Shown here: in pieces, positions 1 to 10,774 of the stretch
Position numbering within the stretch: position 1 is the stretch's first letter
Layout: each line of letters starts with the position of its first letter
Source: Pascua guehoae
Taxonomy: Eukaryota > Basidiomycota > Tremellomycetes > Trichosporonales > Trichosporonaceae
Direction: 5' to 3'
Assembly (NCBI GenBank): GCA_001600415.1
Contig: BCJX01000001.1
Coordinates: 2,675,532 to 2,739,531 of the forward strand
DNA: 64,000 bases
Notes under the pieces: generated by a model
What the model was told of the DNA's origin: nothing
The model's input: the letters and a program-made list of their open reading frames with translations, nothing else
Database searches by the model: none
Made by a program: the position numbers and the translations under genes

Positions 1-2
1 CG

Positions 3-1286
3 TTCATCTTTATCCACCCGTCGCGCCTCAAGTGGGTGTTCAACGTAAAGGCTATCGTCGTGCCCATTGTGGCGCTGGGCACGCTCATCTGGGCCGTCAA
101 GATTGCGGTTCCGAATGCGGCCTCTGCGCTGTCACACCCGGTCGAGCGTGCGCCGGCAGGCAAGCAGCGTTTCATCGCGTTCATGCTGTCGTTTACGTCC
201 ATCCAGGGTGTGTGGGCGACCATGTCGGTCAACATTGGCGACTTTTCACGTTACTGCAAGTCGTCGCGGAGCAACTGGACGGTCATCTGGGCGCTGCCAT
301 TGCTGTTCACCCTCATGTCCGTCTTTGCGGCCATCTCGGCCACGTGCACGTACTCGCGCTACGGCACGGCGCTGTACCAGCCATACGATGTCGTGGCCAA
401 GTGGGGCACGTCGCCCGGCGGCCGCGCGGCCATGTTCCTCGGCGCCTTTGCATGGTCACTCGGTATCGTCACGACCAACATTACCGCCAACTCGATCTCG
501 GCCGCCAACGACATGACGTCGCTCGCGCCAAAGTACATCAACATTAAGCGCGGCCAGTTCCTCGCCGTCACCATTGGCCTGTGGGGGTTTTCGCCATGGA
601 AGGTGCTCAACTCTGCGCAAAACTTTCTCGCCTTTATGGCGTCCTACTCGGTCGTCCTCGCCCCGATTGCCGCGCTCATGGCCTTTGACTTTTTTGTCAT
701 CAAACGCGGCCGCATCGACATTTACGAGCTTTACCGTCCCAAGGGCATCTACCGCTTCTGGCACGGGTGGAACTGGCGCGCGTACATTGCGCTCATTTGC
801 GCCGTCGCGCCAAACCTGCCCGGCATGGCAAACGCCATCAACCCCAATGTCGACATTGGCAACGTAAAGTACATCTACATGGTCAGCAACTTTAGCGCAG
901 ACGCCATTGCCCTGGCCATCTACTATGTCCTCAACATGATTTGGCCACCGCGCGAGTCGTTTGTCGACAAGGCCGTCCACGACATTGGCGACCGCATCCA
1001 CCCGTCCCTGTACGGTGGCGGCACGGCGGACGGCTATGGCAGTGACCCGTATCGCGCGTCGGGCCATGCTGGGGACGGCTACGGTGACAACGCCATGCAC
1101 GGCTCAGGATACCTCGCGGACGGATACCGCGGAGATGGCTACGGAGATGGCTACGGAGATGGCTACGGCCAAGGCTATGGCTACGACGAAGGCTATGGCG
1201 GCAATACCTATATCGACAACGAGAAGGACGTTACGACAACCACCGCCCAGGTTGCACGCCCCCACAGCGTGGTGCATGCCCTGTGA
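3..1286 (+). CDS. NCS1-family permease (uracil/allantoin type), 3' part only
   Basis: Plasma-membrane importer of the nucleobase-cation-symport-1 family, probably moving uracil, allantoin or a related compound with protons. The reading frame is already open at the window edge, so the start and the first membrane helices lie outside. Visible are several hydrophobic helices and NCS1 landmarks: NIGDFSRY, ANSISAANDMTSLAPKYINIKRG-like segment around 490-555, and the helix GFSPWKVLNSAQNFLAFM. The Fur4/Dal4-like spacing favours a uracil/allantoin subtype, but substrate cannot be fixed from this fragment. The last ~70 residues form a hydrophilic cytoplasmic tail of GDGY/GYG repeats (about 1130-1200), which is unusual for the family. 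No intron is needed in the visible part. Confidence 0.85.
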   Translation, partial: FIFIHPSRLKWVFNVKAIVVPIVALGTLIWAVKIAVPNAASALSHPVERAPAGKQRFIAFMLSFTSIQGVWATMSVNIGDFSRYCKSSRSNWTVIWALPLLFTLMSVFAAISATCTYSRYGTALYQPYDVVAKWGTSPGGRAAMFLGAFAWSLGIVTTNITANSISAANDMTSLAPKYINIKRGQFLAVTIGLWGFSPWKVLNSAQNFLAFMASYSVVLAPIAALMAFDFFVIKRGRIDIYELYRPKGIYRFWHGWNWRAYIALICAVAPNLPGMANAINPNVDIGNVKYIYMVSNFSADAIALAIYYVLNMIWPPRESFVDKAVHDIGDRIHPSLYGGGTADGYGSDPYRASGHAGDGYGDNAMHGSGYLADGYRGDGYGDGYGDGYGQGYGYDEGYGGNTYIDNEKDVTTTTAQVARPHSVVHAL

Positions 1287-1973
1287 GAAAGTATCTGGTG
1301 CAATACACTCGCCCTATCCTCTCCACGAGTGCGCCATCGCTTGGGCTTCTCCGGGGAGCCCACCTAGCAGCATTATTTGTCAAGCCCTCGCTTCTTCTAT
1401 ACTCCAGGTCCCCAAGAGAGGTTGAAACTCATGACTGAGAAGCTGGTGACCGCCTCGCTCATACCTCCGTCTGGCTCTCGTTTTGTAACACAGATCATGC
1501 ATAGGTCACAACTTGCCTTTCAGTATCGCACAGTGTTCTATTGCGGGTGTGTGCTTGACTCGGTTCAGTAGATGAAGAAACTCGCCTGATGCCGAGTCCT
1601 AGCGCTCGTCCAAGTACTTTTGCGCCCCTGCTTCATGTAGGAGCGGCTCCTACCTAACCAACTGCTTGTTAGAACCCGTTGGGTCGGTGGATCATTCAAG
1701 TTGGGCCCTATCATATGTTGAGGGATATGCTCCTCGAGCGCCATTGTTTATGTAGCATGAGTATCGAGAACGACACGGGCTCGCGGTTGCAGCGCCATGC
1801 CGCCAAGCAGCCACTGGCCACTGGGCTGGCTTGGGCAATGGCGGAGATAACCGACGGGCCAAGGGTAGCCGGGCGGTCAGTGTCGGCGCCATCCACCCGT
1901 CATCGTCGATTGCCTAAACCTCTCACTCTAAGCTCGTTGCCAGCAGTAAACCCCGTCAATTCACATGGGGGAA
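1287..1973. other. Intergenic region, no gene seen
   Basis: Terminator side of the permease and promoter side of the Nudix gene. Short open frames occur but none has family motifs or a plausible splice partner. Confidence 0.6.
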
Positions 1974-3519
1974 ATGCTGCGCCGCACACTCTCTCTTGCA
2001 TCCAAGATACGCACCATGTCGTCCGCTCCGACCCCGCCGGCCCCGAGCCCCAGTGCGAGGTGAGTCCAATACCTGCCTGGACGGCGATGGCGGCACCGCA
2101 GCCCGCGTCTCCCTCTAACACAAGCAGCGTAATGCTCATCTCGGCCACGAACCAAGTCCTCCTCCTCCGCCGCGTCCGCACCACCTCGGCGTTCCCGTCC
2201 GCCAGCGTCTTCCCCGGCGGCAACCTCTCGAGCTTCCACGAAGACATCCCCGAGGGCGCGCAGCGGCACGCCGACGGGCTGGCGTATCGGCTCGCCGCGG
2301 TACGGGAGACGTTTGAGGAGAGCGGGATCCTGTTGGCCAGGCAGCAGGCCCCAGTGGGCCGTGGGGCTGGAGCCGTGTCGGGGACAAGTTCGGGCTCGGT
2401 ATCGTGGCCGGCTGGGGCCGAGGCTCCGCTCCTGCGCCTCCCGGACGACGAGGCCGAGGCGGCACGCAAGGCGATCCACGGCGACAAGGTGCGGTTCACC
2501 GAGTGGCTGGAGAGTGTGGGTGGTGTGGCCGACATTGGTAAGTCTCTACCTGTGGCTGTTGTGCGGCAGTTGTATGGCGGTGTGGGTGTGTGGCACCGCT
2601 TGGCAGAGCAGGGGTGCCGAGTGGCCAGTGCTATGTCGCGTGCATGCCTCACAATACGCGCGTCTACACGCTTGCAGTGACTACCACACGACACAATTGC
2701 GGTGGACCTACAGTCTTTGCTCTACGCTCCAGCAGCTGTCTGTCGTTACCACACATCATGGGACCCTCACTAACCTCAGACGGGCTCATCCCATTTACAC
2801 GATGGATCACGCCCATCGGCGGTGCGCCGAAACGCTTCTCGGTCCAGATGTATGTCTACTTCCTGCCCCTCAACACCCCGAGGGTGGGTCCGTCACGCGA
2901 AACGAGTCCTGTCCCCGGTGACAAGGGCAGTGGGTCGAGCCGAATGGACCGCCGTAGCGCCCACACGCTGCACACGCCGACGCACGATGGCGGGCTGGAA
3001 CACACGTCGGCGGCGTTTGACGACCCCGCAAACTGGCTCGCGGCGGCGCAGCGGCAAGAGGTGATTCTGTACGAGCCCCAAGCGTTCCTCCTCGCCATGC
3101 TCGCGCAGTACCTGGATCCTGGTCCTCGAGGTAGAGCCAGCATCGGCGACTCGAACACACCGTCGCCCACAAGAGACTATGCGGCGGAACGCGCTGCCCT
3201 CGTGTCCTTTATCACCACCACGCCCACCGTGGGACCTCCCGGACCCACCGACTTGCCACGACACCCCACCGCCGACATTCCATGGGGAGAAAAGTGCATC
3301 TACCCCCGGCCTCTGCCCATTGTCCGCGCCGACGGGCGGCAGACGCTCGCGCTCGAGGACCCCGGACCCGAGCTGGCGGGCTCGTCCAGGGGCGGGGACT
3401 GGGATCGGGTCGTGGTGGGCAACTGGCGCGATATGCGCGTGCCCATGGTCGTGAAATGGAGACGGGATGTGGTGGGCGAGGGAGCGGACAATGAAGAGAC
3501 CCAGGGCGCAAAGTTGTGA
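1974..3519 (+). CDS. Nudix hydrolase, NUDT19/acyl-CoA-diphosphatase-like
   Basis: Predicted hydrolase of nucleoside-diphosphate-linked substrates, probably acyl-CoA, in peroxisome or mitochondrion. Exons 1974-2059, 2125-2537 and 2780-3519 give 412 residues; introns begin GTGAGT and GTAAGT, the second ending CTAACCTCAG. An acceptor three bases later (2127) would be equally in frame. The Nudix elements are VFPGG (57-61) and RETFEESG (89-96), separated by a longer insert than in the classical GX5EX7REUXEEXGU box, as in NUDT19. A downstream element DGLIPFTRWITP is also typical of that subfamily. The C-terminal third is enriched in Pro/Asp and poorly conserved-looking. The short basic start could be a targeting signal. 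Lone gene; no operon-like context. Confidence 0.8.
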
Positions 3520-3855
3520 GAGGACATGAGCGGGATGGGTCGTGCATGAGACGCATAGACAAGTAAGTAAGAGTCATGCAGGAAATGGTCATGCACATGC
3601 TTTATGAATGCACATGTATGTTGCTCGAAGCTAGACTAGCCTTTGTTATCTGTGTTGTGCTGCGGCCAGATTGTCAACACGGCCGCTGCGGACATGGTCA
3701 GCGCCGTCTAGAAGTACAGTATGCCAACTGGTCTGATGTTGGGATGTTGACGTCACCACACGGCGTTCTCATCGAACAACTGGCCCATTTCAAACAGCCA
3801 CCACAACATCCCAACCTCTACCACATTAATCACCTCACCTATTGACCAACCCACC

Positions 3856-4578
3856 ATGTCGGCCCCAACCCTACACCGCTGCTTTATCGCCCTCGACCTC
3901 CTCCCCAGCACGCGCCAGTCGCTCACCGTAGCGAGTGCCGACATTCACCACCTTGCCAAAAAGCACCGCGGGACGAGCCAGGCCCTCCGCCCAGTGGCGC
4001 CCGCCGACCAACACCTGACGCTCGCGTTTCTGGGCGACACGAGCGACGCCGAGCTGGACGCCCTGTGCCCGCAGCTCGAGCAGATGCGTAGCCACCCACG
4101 CATCACGGCGGATCTCGAGGGCCTCGGATCCTTTGCCTTCCCGCCGCGCGTCATCTTTGCCCCCCTCGCGAGCGGGGACGGGTACCGCGCCGTCGTGGGC
4201 CTCGCGCGCGCCGTCCAGGCCGTGTGCTGGACGGTCGGGGTAGGCGAGTACCGCAGCAATAGAAGTAGTTCTTCTCGCAAGCCGGTAAAAGCGCCGTTTG
4301 AGCGCCAACTCCCTCCCCATGCCGACCCGGCTGCGCGAGCCCCTCCCCGCCAACGGCCGCGCAGGAGCTTCAACCCGCACGTCACCCTCGCGCGCCTCGT
4401 GCCTCCGTCTCTCCTCGATTTGCGGTCGTACCCCGCCAAACCGTGGGGGGGCATTGACGGATCCGCGATTGTCCTGTACGAAAGCCCGCAGCAGGGAGAG
4501 TACATCCCCTTGTTACGCGTCCCGCTGGGCCAGAACGCGGACGCGTCCCCAGTCGCGTCCCCGGTGGTGGAGGCCTGA
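3856..4578 (+). CDS. 2H phosphoesterase superfamily protein, ThpR/2'-5' RNA-ligase-like
   Basis: Single-exon gene for 240 residues. Two HxTL signatures, HLTLAF (His53) and HVTLAR (His175), are the paired catalytic histidines of the 2H phosphoesterase fold, which opens or forms 2',3'-cyclic phosphate and 2'-5' bonds in RNA. The start CFIALDLLP resembles bacterial and archaeal ThpR. A basic, Ser/Pro/Arg-rich insert of about 40 residues (roughly 128-170) separates the two halves. The start ATG at 3856 sits after a pyrimidine-rich leader with ACC before it. Whether it acts on tRNA-splicing intermediates or cyclic nucleotides cannot be told from sequence. No neighbour suggests a pathway. Confidence 0.75.
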   Translation: MSAPTLHRCFIALDLLPSTRQSLTVASADIHHLAKKHRGTSQALRPVAPADQHLTLAFLGDTSDAELDALCPQLEQMRSHPRITADLEGLGSFAFPPRVIFAPLASGDGYRAVVGLARAVQAVCWTVGVGEYRSNRSSSSRKPVKAPFERQLPPHADPAARAPPRQRPRRSFNPHVTLARLVPPSLLDLRSYPAKPWGGIDGSAIVLYESPQQGEYIPLLRVPLGQNADASPVASPVVEA

Positions 4579-4710
4579 TCGCCCCGTCTATCGATGATGC
4601 ATCACGACGAGCACGACTACTACCTCCATGGTGTGCATGCGTGCATCATGTAACATTGTCCTCGTTGGCGTGACCTCTCCTACCAGCCCCACAAGTCTAT
4701 GGCCTGTGCT

Positions 4711-6333
4711 CTATTCGTCGACAATCTCAAACTGCTCCCACCACCCAGCCTCATCCGCGTTCGCTACGAGCGCCCCGCTCCCGCCCCCCACGGCCTGGAC
4801 GTACTTGCCGTTCCACGCGCGGAGCGAGATGACCCCCGCACCCTGGTCGATGGCCTCAAAGGTCTCCCAGGGTCCCGCGTTGTCGCGGTTGGCAATGAGG
4901 GTATATCCGTCGTGGTCCTTGAGATGGGGGTCGGCGCAGACGTACTTTCCATTGCACGCCTGGATGACGACGGGCGACGAGCCGCCCTCGATGCCCTTGC
5001 GCGTCGGGAAGTGGAGCATGAACTTCTCCCATGGGCCGACGCTGTCGCGGTTGGGAGCGAGCGGTTGGCCGCCGCCGCCCTCGGCGCACACGATGCGTCC
5101 GTTGGCGCGCGCACGGAGACCCACAGGACCTGGGTCGTTGTACGCGCCGTTGCCTGGAACCGGCTCGGTGGGGCGGACAGGTGTGAGTTCGGCGCCGGGG
5201 AGGCCCTTGAACATTGCGCCCGCGTCGCGCGTGATTCGCAAGTAGTAGTCGGACGTGCACGCGACGCCATCCTCGTCGAGAGCATTGTGCGGAAAGTCTG
5301 GCGGCTGCTGGGCGCGAGTCTCAGCTGTCGGCGCAATCTGGTTGCCCTCATTGTACTCGTCAAACATGGAAATGTAGATGCCAAGGCCCACGCCCGTGGA
5401 CAGGAGCCGGACCATGTTGTACCAGTGATGCCAGTAAAAGTCGCCATGGCGGCGGTCGCCCGCTCGGAGGTCGCCCGGCATGACGCACGGCTGGTAGTCG
5501 ATGCCGAGCCTTGCACATTCTTCGGCGTCGGGAATGTTGGCCTCGCGGTACATGTAGTCGAGGTCCCGGATCTTGCCCGCGCGCCCGACCATCCAGGGGG
5601 ACAGCATGTCAAAGGAGCGGTACACTTCGGCAAAGTTGTCGCGCGAGTCGCCAATGCCCTTGTGCCACCACGTCGGCACGCCGCCGATCACATAGCACCC
5701 TTGCTGCTGGAACCATTGGATGACGTCGAGGCACACTTCGGGCTCCCAGACGTGGTTGTCGTCGTTGAACCCAAACCCCCAGATGGACACGACCGGCTTG
5801 CCGTTCTGCCGCGCATACGCCGGCGTGTCGGCGTATGCGCCCATCTTGCTCTCCCAGTCGTTCTTCATCTCATTCTGCATCGTGTGCCACCCCGACGCGT
5901 CGTACATGCAGTACCACTTGAGTCCCGACGCCTCGGCCGCCCGCGCAACCTTGGGCGTCACGTCGTCGCGAATCGGACCCTCACCCCCCGTCGGGTTGAA
6001 GCGCTGCAGCGCAGCAGTGTCAATGGCAGCATCGGCCATCATCCGAAAGTGCACGTCAATCGTAGACTCGTCATAGTTGCTAAACAGCCGCGCAGGCGTG
6101 CCGTCGTCTTGCTCGCCGTGGTCTGTCGGGTAGCTCTTGTCGTACGGTCGCATGTCGGGCCACGACGTGATGCCGCAGTTTGATGCGCAGCACTTGCCGC
6201 ACCGGTCGGGCGCCCAGTGCCACCATCCCCCGATCGGTGAGCCGTCGCCCTCGCACGTAAACCACGCCTGGTAGCCGGTTGTGACCGCCCCGACGACGTC
6301 GCCGGGGGGACTGGGTCCCTGGTGTTGGGTCAT
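4711..6333 (-). CDS. GH71/99-like glycoside hydrolase with C-terminal fascin-like trefoil
   Basis: 540-residue single-exon protein. The N-terminal ~370 residues resemble GH71/GH99-like glycosidases: GYQAWF near the start, VSIWGFGFNDD, VIGGVPTWW and a DEYNEGNQIAP motif comparable to the NEW-EGTQIEP region of GH99 enzymes. The C-terminal ~150 residues contain three similar blocks, each with NGK/R-Y/I-V and a PWE-F or WWEQF ending, as expected of a fascin/ricin-type beta-trefoil that could bind glycan or actin-like partners. No signal peptide follows the only in-frame ATG near the domain start (6333), and the open frame upstream has no ATG until 6498. Either the enzyme is intracellular or a secretory exon was missed. 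Substrate unknown; alpha-mannan or xylan-type polymers are possible. Confidence 0.75.
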   Translation of the reverse strand: MTQHQGPSPPGDVVGAVTTGYQAWFTCEGDGSPIGGWWHWAPDRCGKCCASNCGITSWPDMRPYDKSYPTDHGEQDDGTPARLFSNYDESTIDVHFRMMADAAIDTAALQRFNPTGGEGPIRDDVTPKVARAAEASGLKWYCMYDASGWHTMQNEMKNDWESKMGAYADTPAYARQNGKPVVSIWGFGFNDDNHVWEPEVCLDVIQWFQQQGCYVIGGVPTWWHKGIGDSRDNFAEVYRSFDMLSPWMVGRAGKIRDLDYMYREANIPDAEECARLGIDYQPCVMPGDLRAGDRRHGDFYWHHWYNMVRLLSTGVGLGIYISMFDEYNEGNQIAPTAETRAQQPPDFPHNALDEDGVACTSDYYLRITRDAGAMFKGLPGAELTPVRPTEPVPGNGAYNDPGPVGLRARANGRIVCAEGGGGQPLAPNRDSVGPWEKFMLHFPTRKGIEGGSSPVVIQACNGKYVCADPHLKDHDGYTLIANRDNAGPWETFEAIDQGAGVISLRAWNGKYVQAVGGGSGALVANADEAGWWEQFEIVDE

Positions 6334-7347
6334 CTTGGTTGTTGAAGCAATGGAAAAGAGTGAGGATGAGATAGACGGGACGTGATCGCAGCACCAGCCA
6401 GGCTGCAGGCTGTGATCGTATTGAACCCCTACGTCATCGGGTGCGATAATCTGCTCCCGCCATGGACGATTGGCCTCGCACCTCCTACTTTTGTCCATGT
6501 TGTTCCAGTTGCATCAAACTGCAACTTGCTTCCTATCAAGAAACAGGCATCGCTCCTTGGATATACGGTGAGCATAGTAAGCAGGTACGTCAGCATACCC
6601 CGGGTGAGATCAAGAACCTTGTCGGCAACGTTGGCACAAACAAAGGGAGCAAGCGAGAGGGACAAGTGCCAAGTGTCCCCAAGCTCCTCGGTCTTCCTCA
6701 GCGTTCAGACGTTTCCTGCTCTTGTTCACAGGACCGAGTGGGCGTGGGGCATGGGACACCACCGTGTCGAGGAAGACGGAAACCACCATGCTCTGGCTCA
6801 TCCGTCAAACACGGTGCGTTGATCTCATCCCGGTCACGTTGAACACGTGAGCCGACAACAGTAAGAAGTGGACTGCCTGCAGCTCCCGTCCTCCTGTCAT
6901 AGACTCTAGTTCTTCTGCGGGGACAGGAGTCACAAAGCTCGCGACATGGTACCTCACCCGTTGTCTTCACCCGCCCTCTGCAATCATCGGACAAGTCCTC
7001 AAGAGATAAATGCCAGACAGGGCTGTATCGGAGATGGTCCATCGGAGATGAACCGGACATAACCTGCCGGCTCCGCCGGTCCGAGTCCTCGGCCAGTTTG
7101 AATCTCTCCGAGACATCTTCTGGGCCTTCTGGGCAGCCCTTGGTGACAAACGTCATGTTGCCATGTAGCCAACCCCAGCATCAGTGATGAACAGCATCCC
7201 GTTGCCCATCTCACGGTCATAGCCGGTGGGGTAGGTGGGTGGTCTGGAGCTCATGGCCTAGCATACATATATACTTGCAACGAGGCTCACCAACGCTCTC
7301 TGATCTGACACGTCCACTTCACCCACACTCACTCTCTCGTCGCAACT
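6334..7347. other. Intergenic region between divergent genes
   Basis: Holds the promoters of the glycoside hydrolase (minus) and the TauD-like gene (plus). A minus-strand frame at 6698-7156 lacks motifs and looks like chance. A TATATATA-like stretch lies near 7265-7272, about 75 bases before the dioxygenase start. Confidence 0.5.
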
Positions 7348-9022
7348 ATGCTGGCCACTGCTACAGCTTCCCCGATCCCCACCGTGACGCCCGCACCGGC
7401 AAGCCGCAGGAGCGTCTCCAATGCGCGGCCGACAATCACGTACACACCGGTTCACCCCACCTTTGGTGCAGAGGCCAGCGGCGTCGACTTCAACAATGTA
7501 ACACAAGAGGTGGTCGATGCTATCAAGGAGGGCCTTGCAAAGGTGAGTCAGGGGACCTACAGTATTATCGCGGGCACTGTGGCGAAGGCTGTGGGCTTCG
7601 CGAAGGAGTTGGAAATATTCAACAAATCATCTGCGGACGAGAACGTGTGGGCGGTGACCTGGAGCCTCTCTCTCGCGTTGCTCGAGGGCAAAAATCACTA
7701 CGCATAGTAAGGATGGCGTCCTGACCCCCAGTACGGTGTTCTTGTGTTCCGCAAGACGGGCCTGGACGACGCGCGCCATGTTGCCATGGCAAAGCTCTTT
7801 GGCGACCTCGACGATGTGGCGCCATTTGTCAAGGGGCTGGGCGTCAAGAACCGCCTGTCGTCCGATTACCTGTTTGATGTATCCAACCTCGACCCAGATG
7901 GCAACATTAGCGCGCTCGAAAGCAAGCGTGCGCTCCTGCTTCGATGCAACTATTTGTTCCACGCTGATTCGGCCTTCAACCCGCGTAAGTACTCTGTGAG
8001 ATGGCAGTCAATCAAATATGTGTCATCATCGTGGCTGCTGTCGTCTTTGTTCTGGGCTCGTGCATGTGCTACAAGCGTGTATCGAACGTCGTTAGACACC
8101 TACTCGCTCGAGTCTTGCAGAGGCAGTCTCGCGACTCGACTTTCCAAGCGTACCTGTACCTGCAGCCAAGCTCCCAGATCACCGCTAACACGTAGGCCGC
8201 GCTGGCGTATCTATTCTCCTGGCACACCAGTTGCCCCCGCCTGAAGCAGGTGGGCACACCGAGTTTGCCGACACGCGCACGGCGTACGACGACCTCGATG
8301 ACGAGACCAAAGACCGCATCCAGGACTGGGTTGTGTGCAACTCGCAGCTCATGTGCCGTCGGCGAGCAAATGAGGGCAACCCAATGTTTGACACACCCGA
8401 GGTCAGTACTCTAGTCCGTCGACAGTGGCTCGCAGAAGAGTTGTCGCTTCAGCACCTCCTCCTCCTTTTGCCCTGGTGTTCACATTTGCTGTACCGTGGC
8501 GGTTTGGAGTAGATGTTCTCATCGGACGGGATAGGTTCCCCATGGGTTGGGGAGCCTGTGACCCGCGTGTTTCTCTCGCGTCGCGGCGACTATTCTGCAG
8601 GCTACTGTACATCGTATCACCTCTTCATTTTTGCAACAGCTAACCCACAGTTTGACCCCGAGCAGCACCCATTCGGCCGACACAAGCTCGTGCAAGTGCA
8701 CGAGGCTTCTGGGCGCAAAAACCTCTACATTGCCGCACACGCGCACCACGTCGACGGTCTTCCGGTCCCCGAGGGCCAGCGCGCGCTGCTCGACCTCCTC
8801 GAGCACGCCGGGCAGCCAAAATACGTCACGCGCGTGACCTGGAAGGACCCTGGAGACCTCGTCATGTGGGACAATACGTGCACACTGCACCGTGCCGTCC
8901 CAGGCAGCTATGCTGGCAAGTACAAGCGGGATCTTCGCCGCGCGACCGTGCACGATATGAGCAGTCAGGCGTGGGGGTTGAATGAGAGCGGGTCGACCTA
9001 TCGATACGGGCTCGACGACTAA
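7348..9022 (+). CDS. TauD/TfdA-type Fe(II)/2-oxoglutarate dioxygenase
   Basis: Exons 7348-7542, 7732-7984, 8196-8401 and 8651-9022 encode 341 residues. Predicted to hydroxylate a small sulfonated, sulfated or acidic substrate, coupling it to decarboxylation of 2-oxoglutarate. Iron ligands are visible as His142-x-Asp144 (FHADSAF) and His298 (CTLHRAVPG); the basic RDLRRATVHD near 313-322 supplies the 2-oxoglutarate-binding Arg. The blocks GVSILLAHQLPPPEAGGHTEF and DPGDLVMWDN are characteristic of fungal members often annotated as alpha-ketoglutarate-dependent 2,4-D or sulfonate dioxygenases. Introns are 189, 211 and 249 nt; the last uses the acceptor after CTAACCCACAG, because the nearer ACAG would break the frame. 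True substrate unknown. Confidence 0.85.
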
Positions 9023-9147
9023 GATGGTAGAAGTAATAGGTCTGCTGTAACCATCATCCACGTCTCCAAGATGTAGCATCTCTTCACCATCTCCGTTACC
9101 CACCCCCGCCGCCGCTCCGAACCGCGCTACGGCGTTGAAGAACACAT

Positions 9148-9240
9148 GGTCGCTTAGCTCAGCTGGTTAGAGCATTGTACTAATAACAAGACTGTTACTA
9201 GTGTATGCAAAGGTCGGCAGTTCGATCCTGTCAGTGATCA
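9148..9240 (+). tRNA. tRNA-Ile(AAT), intron-containing
   Basis: Cloverleaf with D-arm TAGCTCAGCTGGTTAGAGC, anticodon AAT in loop CTAATA, and T-loop TTCGATC. An intron of about 19 nt follows position 37; the anticodon stem TTGTA pairs with TGCAA after it. Acceptor GGTCGCT pairs with AGTGATC including wobbles. Identical to the copy at 28216-28308. Confidence 0.9.
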
Positions 9241-10774
9241 CATCCTTTTTCCTGTGCCGCCCAACTCTGGCCTGATGGCGTGTTCGGGGTTTGACTGGTG
9301 GATTGTGAAGTGTTCTACGCGGCGTGCTAGTGGCCAGTACACGCTGTCCGAGTGCGCCTCATGGGCTGGGTGGGGTTGGCGGTGGCGAGTATCGCGTCCA
9401 TACCGTGCCGCACTGGAAACACGTTGCGTGGCCTAGAACGCGTTGTGCGTGGTTGGCAAGCTCGTGGATGTTGCGCAGAGGCGGTATTTAGGGAGAACAT
9501 GCAGGTACCATGGCCCAGCGGTCTTCACCGCGTGAGCGGGATTCCCGTACTCGTCATGGCATGTATGATGGTGACCATCTGTTACATCCGGGCTCTCGTG
9601 GTTGAGAATTCTCCGGGCATGGTCGACGCGTCGGGTACTGGTACATGCTAGAGTCAAGGTTTGCGCTACTGCTGCTGCAGAGTGGTCTTTATTTGGTAAG
9701 AATGCCTCTTGCCTCTTGGCACCGTAAGTCCGTTGTTGGGTGGACATGGCAAAGCAGGAACCGTTGACAAGTGCAATTTAAAGTTGGCAATTCAGGGACA
9801 CATCTCAGTCTGTAACGAAGAAAAGAAAAAGAGGGACAAGCGCCACAGTAATGAAACGTCGAAAGGACAGCACAGAGCGAAAGTGAAATTGTTGAACACG
9901 GGCTCGCTGGAAATGGACAACAAAGACGACACTCACCCGTGCACTCTCTTGTTAGAGTTTGGAGTTGTTCGGTAGCTGGTCGGACTCGGAGGGTTTGTTT
10001 GCCGGCCAAGTGCCGCAGCAACGATCCCGTTTTGGGGGGAGGGGCAGGGGCAGGGCGCAATTGCACGCTGTTTTGTTGCATGTTTCCCCTTGGGTTGCCC
10101 CCCCCCCCGGCTTTCCCCTGATGTTTCGATCTGTTTGTGCCACGGTTTAAAAGAAAAGATTGCACACCCATCCTTCCACCCATCCCCCACAGAGCTCACA
10201 CCGCATGCACTGCAGTAAATTTATGCTGTGCGACTGCAGGGCGTACGCACCGGGAGCAAAACTTTGTACACACCTTGAAGCTTGCATGCACAAGTACACC
10301 TGGTACATGGGCACTGTAGCATGCCACGGGTATCCCAGCGGCCAGCAATCCAGGGCATGGATCAGGCACAACCACTGCTCACCGCGACCGCGTCTTCTTG
10401 TCGACACACGACGGGGACATGAGCCAAAAGTGACCCCAGAGTGCAGGGAGTGAGTGAGAGCAGTGAGTTCAACATGCAGCAGTGTACGTAGTGTGTATGG
10501 CAACGACCGACCGATGCGACCCCTGGCTGGTGCTGGAATCAAATCCTCGTGTGCCTGCCTGCCTGCCTGCCTCGCAACCTGGCAACGGCAAAGCACTTGG
10601 AGACATGATACTGTAGTCGAGTGCAACCCCCACCCATTCCGTATCTTTGTTTAATCATTTCGTTGCCATTCATCCTCAATCTACTCTACTGTGCTGTGCA
10701 ATCCAACCCTCTCTCAACCTGCACTAGGTTGCCCCGGCACCCACTCCGCAGTCGACAACCTCCTCTTCGGCGTC
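9241..10774. other. Intergenic region with simple repeats
   Basis: No gene supported. Contains an 11-base C run near 10098-10108 and five GCCT units at 10553-10572, then the pyrimidine-rich leader of the SGNH hydrolase gene. Confidence 0.5.
10553..10572. repeat. (GCCT)5 microsatellite
   Basis: Five perfect tetranucleotide units about 200 bases upstream of the SGNH hydrolase start. Confidence 0.9.

Noticed and set aside
6698..7156. 152-codon Cys/Arg-rich minus frame
   Set aside because: No regular cysteine spacing and no splice partners; likely chance.
3..9022. Possible metabolic cluster of permease, Nudix, glycosidase and dioxygenase
   Set aside because: Genes are on both strands with separate promoters and have no shared pathway logic.
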